DNA of 37,537 bases, from the NCBI RefSeq assembly GCF_900111095.1, contig NZ_FOGB01000023.1, positions 1 through 37,537 of the forward strand, in the 5' to 3' direction. Below are positions 35,337-37,537 of this stretch, one piece after another. Under the pieces are notes generated by a model, which saw only the letters and a list, made by a program, of their open reading frames with translations, searched no databases and had not been told where the DNA came from. The DNA comes from Amphritea atlantica (GTDB lineage Bacteria; Pseudomonadota; Gammaproteobacteria; Pseudomonadales; Balneatricaceae). Positions within the stretch are counted from its first letter, which is position 1; every line of letters starts with the position of its first letter. Position numbers and translations under genes: made by a program.

Positions 35337-37537
35337 ATGGAATGGAAACTGAAACCGCTTGTTCAGGTAATTAAAGCGATTGGCGCGACAAGCGCTGGCT
35401 CCTTCATGTTTTTCAGCGGGGCGCATGCAGCGGTTGATAATTTTAATGTTTCTTCCGGTTCGGGCAGCATTGCAAGGCCTGACGCTAAAACGACGGTCGT
35501 CACCCAGAACAGTAAAGTGATGGTTGCGACTGTTTCTCGACTGGATCTGGCCGGAAATGAGTTGTTGCAGCACAATGCCCAGCTTTCCGGTTCCTCTGTT
35601 CTGTACAAAATCCAGGATGTCAAAGCGTCCGATATTCAGGGGCGCATCGAGGGGAATGCAAACCTGAAACTGATGGTTTTGCAAAACCAAAACGGGATGG
35701 TGTTTGGTCCCAACTCTCAGGTGGATGTTAACTCCTTTGTTGCCACAACGCTTGATGTAGATGATGCCGCCTTCCAGTCCGGAAAGCTGATTTTGGATGG
35801 CAGCAACAGCACGGGAGTGATCGTTAACAAGGGGCTGATTCAGGCGGCCACCGGTGGATCGGTTGCTCTGGTTGCCGGTCAGGTTGACAATCAGGGAGTC
35901 ATTATTGCCGAAAAAGGGCATGTTGAGCTTGCCTCAGGTCGTGCAGTCACGATCGATTTTGATGGCGACGGTTTACTCCAGTTACGCATTGATGAAGAGA
36001 CGACTGCCGGGTCCGGTGATGCGGTCGTTAATAGTGGCGTGATTCAAGCGCAGGGCGGTGAAGTCCTATTGACTGCTAAAGCCGCCCGGGATGTCTTTAC
36101 CCATGTTGTCAATAACACCGGTGTGATCCGTGCTGGCAGGGTCAGCAATGAAGGAGGTGTTATCCGTCTGGTCGGTGAAGGCGGGGATACCGTGAACAGC
36201 GGGACTCTGGTGGCTACCTCTGTCGATGGCAGGGGCGGCGACATCGATGTGCTGGGTGACCGGGTCGCCCTGACGGGTAATGCTGTTGTTGATGCTTCCG
36301 GAGAGACCGGCGGCGGTACGATTCGTATCGGTGGTGATTTTCAGGGTAAGAATCCGGATATCTCCAATGCCTCCGATACTTTTGTTGGTAAGGATGTCGA
36401 CATTAAGGCCGATGCAACCACTGATGGCGATGGCGGCCGGGTGATTGTCTGGGCTGATAAAAATACCTCCTATCAGGGGAAAATCAGCGCCCGTGGAAAG
36501 GGTGAGTCAGGTCATGGTGGCTTTGCGGAGGTATCAGGTAAGGACTCCTTGCGTTTCAACGGTGATGCTGACTTAAGCGCTGCAACAGGTCATCATGGGC
36601 AACTGCTTTTGGATCCTGAAAATATCACTATTGTTACAGATGATGGCATAGATCCAGATGCACCGGGAATTGTTAAAGAGGATTTTGAATTTGGTGGCGC
36701 TGAAAATGTCATTGATAACGATACAATTATTAAGCTGTTATCCAATAGTGATCTCACCCTGCAGGCTCATGATGATATCTCTGTAGAATCAGTTGTAGAC
36801 CTTAATACATCTAATAGCCTCACCCTTGAGGCTGGTGATGATATTAACATTAATGCCAGTATCAGCAATATCGGTAGTGGTGACATGAGCTTTATTGCAG
36901 GATCCGCAAACGCAACTCCAGTTAATCCAGATGTTCCAGCCCAGATCGTATTGGGGGCAGGTGTATCCACTTATGGATCGCAGACCTATACCGGTGCGGT
37001 AAGCCTGAGCGGTGATGCCGTGCTGAGCGCGACCGGAGTGGGTGCTGCGATCACGCTCAATGACACCGTCGACGGTGCCCAGCGTTTGGAACTGGATGCC
37101 GATAGCGTCACGCTGTCGGGGCCTGTCGGCGGGACCACCGGGCTGACCGAAATAGTCTTTGATAAAACAGCGACACTGGGCGTGGATATCACCGCCGGTA
37201 TCCAGACCTTCATGGACAGCCTGACACTGAGTGACAACGTTACCCTGACAGGGGATGTCACCACACAAGCGATCAGCGGCAATAAAAATCTGTCAGTGAC
37301 GGGCCCGCTGAATAGCCATGGAATCGTCGCTATCAATGACCTGAGTGTCACCTCTGATGCCGGCTTTGATGCGGCTCTGACGGCAGGCACGGTGGTGATT
37401 GGGGGGAATGCAGTGATCGGCGATACCGTGAATGCGGATAGCCTGGCGATCACGGGTACTACGGCGTTGGCGGCGAATGTCACCACCGCAGCGGATCAGA
37501 CCTATACCGGTGCGGTAAGCCTGAGCGGTGATGCCGT
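35337..37537 (+). CDS. very large two-partner secretion exoprotein TpsA (filamentous haemagglutinin-like), partial
   Basis: The frame from ATG 35337 is open to the window edge (733 complete codons), so the 3' end lies outside. AAAGGGA precedes the start. Residues 1-31 look like a long signal peptide (MEWKLKPLVQVIKAIG, then SFMFFSGAHA). The TPS secretion domain follows, with NQNGMVFGPNSQVDVNSFVA at 117-136, a variant of the usual NPNG motif in which proline is glutamine. Glycine- and asparagine-rich beta-helix repeats continue (for example NSGVIQAQGGEVLLTAKAAR), then QLLLDPENITI near 422-432, typical of haemagglutinin-like TpsA proteins. After about residue 540 a longer repeat begins. The product is predicted to be surface exposed or released, acting as adhesin or contact toxin; the C-terminus that would decide is not in view. 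Confidence 0.92.
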   Translation, partial: MEWKLKPLVQVIKAIGATSAGSFMFFSGAHAAVDNFNVSSGSGSIARPDAKTTVVTQNSKVMVATVSRLDLAGNELLQHNAQLSGSSVLYKIQDVKASDIQGRIEGNANLKLMVLQNQNGMVFGPNSQVDVNSFVATTLDVDDAAFQSGKLILDGSNSTGVIVNKGLIQAATGGSVALVAGQVDNQGVIIAEKGHVELASGRAVTIDFDGDGLLQLRIDEETTAGSGDAVVNSGVIQAQGGEVLLTAKAARDVFTHVVNNTGVIRAGRVSNEGGVIRLVGEGGDTVNSGTLVATSVDGRGGDIDVLGDRVALTGNAVVDASGETGGGTIRIGGDFQGKNPDISNASDTFVGKDVDIKADATTDGDGGRVIVWADKNTSYQGKISARGKGESGHGGFAEVSGKDSLRFNGDADLSAATGHHGQLLLDPENITIVTDDGIDPDAPGIVKEDFEFGGAENVIDNDTIIKLLSNSDLTLQAHDDISVESVVDLNTSNSLTLEAGDDININASISNIGSGDMSFIAGSANATPVNPDVPAQIVLGAGVSTYGSQTYTGAVSLSGDAVLSATGVGAAITLNDTVDGAQRLELDADSVTLSGPVGGTTGLTEIVFDKTATLGVDITAGIQTFMDSLTLSDNVTLTGDVTTQAISGNKNLSVTGPLNSHGIVAINDLSVTSDAGFDAALTAGTVVIGGNAVIGDTVNADSLAITGTTALAANVTTAADQTYTGAVSLSGDA
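36981..37021 (+). repeat. first copy of 41-bp exact repeat in tpsA
   Basis: The sequence starting CAGACCTATACC is identical over 41 bases to the copy at 37497-37537. It encodes QTYTGAVSLSGDA. The two copies are 516 bp apart, exactly 172 codons, so they lie in frame and mark the start of a long repeat unit. Confidence 0.9.
37497..37537 (+). repeat. second copy of 41-bp exact repeat in tpsA, cut by window edge
   Basis: Identical to 36981-37021 up to the last base of the window, so the true length of identity is at least 41 and probably longer. The residues just before the two copies differ (STYGS versus TTAAD), so identity begins sharply at the glutamine codon. Confidence 0.9.

Noticed and set aside
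35319-35921. 200-codon open frame on the minus strand
   Set aside because: Antisense to the TPS domain of tpsA, which has signal peptide, motif and ribosome site on the plus strand.
36789-37486. Overlapping minus-strand frames of 159 and 166 codons
   Set aside because: Shadows of the repetitive tpsA coding sequence; low-complexity translation without a start context.

Overview
The window is a stretch of chromosome from a gammaproteobacterium. It most resembles a marine member of the Oceanospirillales/Pseudomonadales side of the class. The evidence is gene content and order: tRNA-rpoD-dnaG-yqeY-rpsU | tsaD | plsY | folB-folK ... cca-glpE-apaH-apaG-rsmA-pdxA-surA-lptD | amgK-murU ... rpe-gph ... 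trpE follows, from memory, the order known around rpoD to trpE in Pseudomonas. An amgK-murU cell-wall recycling pair and a LysR-controlled Na+/H+ antiporter fit this placement. Genus is not resolvable from sequence reading alone.

Layout. (1) 1-4847, minus strand: macromolecular synthesis operon rpsU-yqeY-dnaG-rpoD, ending near the 5' end of a tRNA cut by the window edge. (2) 5068-8058: tsaD, plsY (opposite strand), a small exported protein, then folB-folK. (3) 8097-13133, plus strand, accessory in character: lemA with a large M48 metallopeptidase, then a small DUF4242-like protein, a membrane-anchored di-haem peroxidase (MauG/CcpA family) and a Crp/Fnr-type regulator. (4) 13162-22308, minus strand: a tight nine-gene run lptD-surA-pdxA-rsmA-apaG-apaH-glpE-cca-pteridine reductase, with most junctions overlapping or separated by a few bases. 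(5) 22442-25021, plus: amgK-murU-djlA, overlapping genes. (6) 25038-27642: DUF3530 protein (minus), rpe and gph (plus). (7) 27687-30089: nhaR and nhaA, divergent, with a dense regulatory region between them. (8) 30372-31856: trpE with a clear intrinsic terminator. (9) 32053 to the right edge: an FHA protein of the type VI secretion TagH type, then a two-partner secretion pair, TpsB transporter and a very large TpsA exoprotein that runs open off the window.

Three places deserve most attention. The first is the 5' leader of nhaA: a long imperfect hairpin with a competing pairing, a second perfect hairpin and a strong intrinsic terminator ending 11 bases before the start codon, with no visible Shine-Dalgarno. 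It looks like a transcription-attenuating, possibly cation-sensing, RNA. The second is the FHA-TpsB-TpsA cluster, where a T6SS-type phosphothreonine-reading protein sits directly upstream of an adhesin secretion system with no other T6SS gene in view. The third is the DUF4242-peroxidase-Crp/Fnr trio. A CCA-adding enzyme lacking the HD signature residues and a duplicated cysteine module in LptD are smaller oddities. All functions are assigned by reading motifs; no database search was possible.
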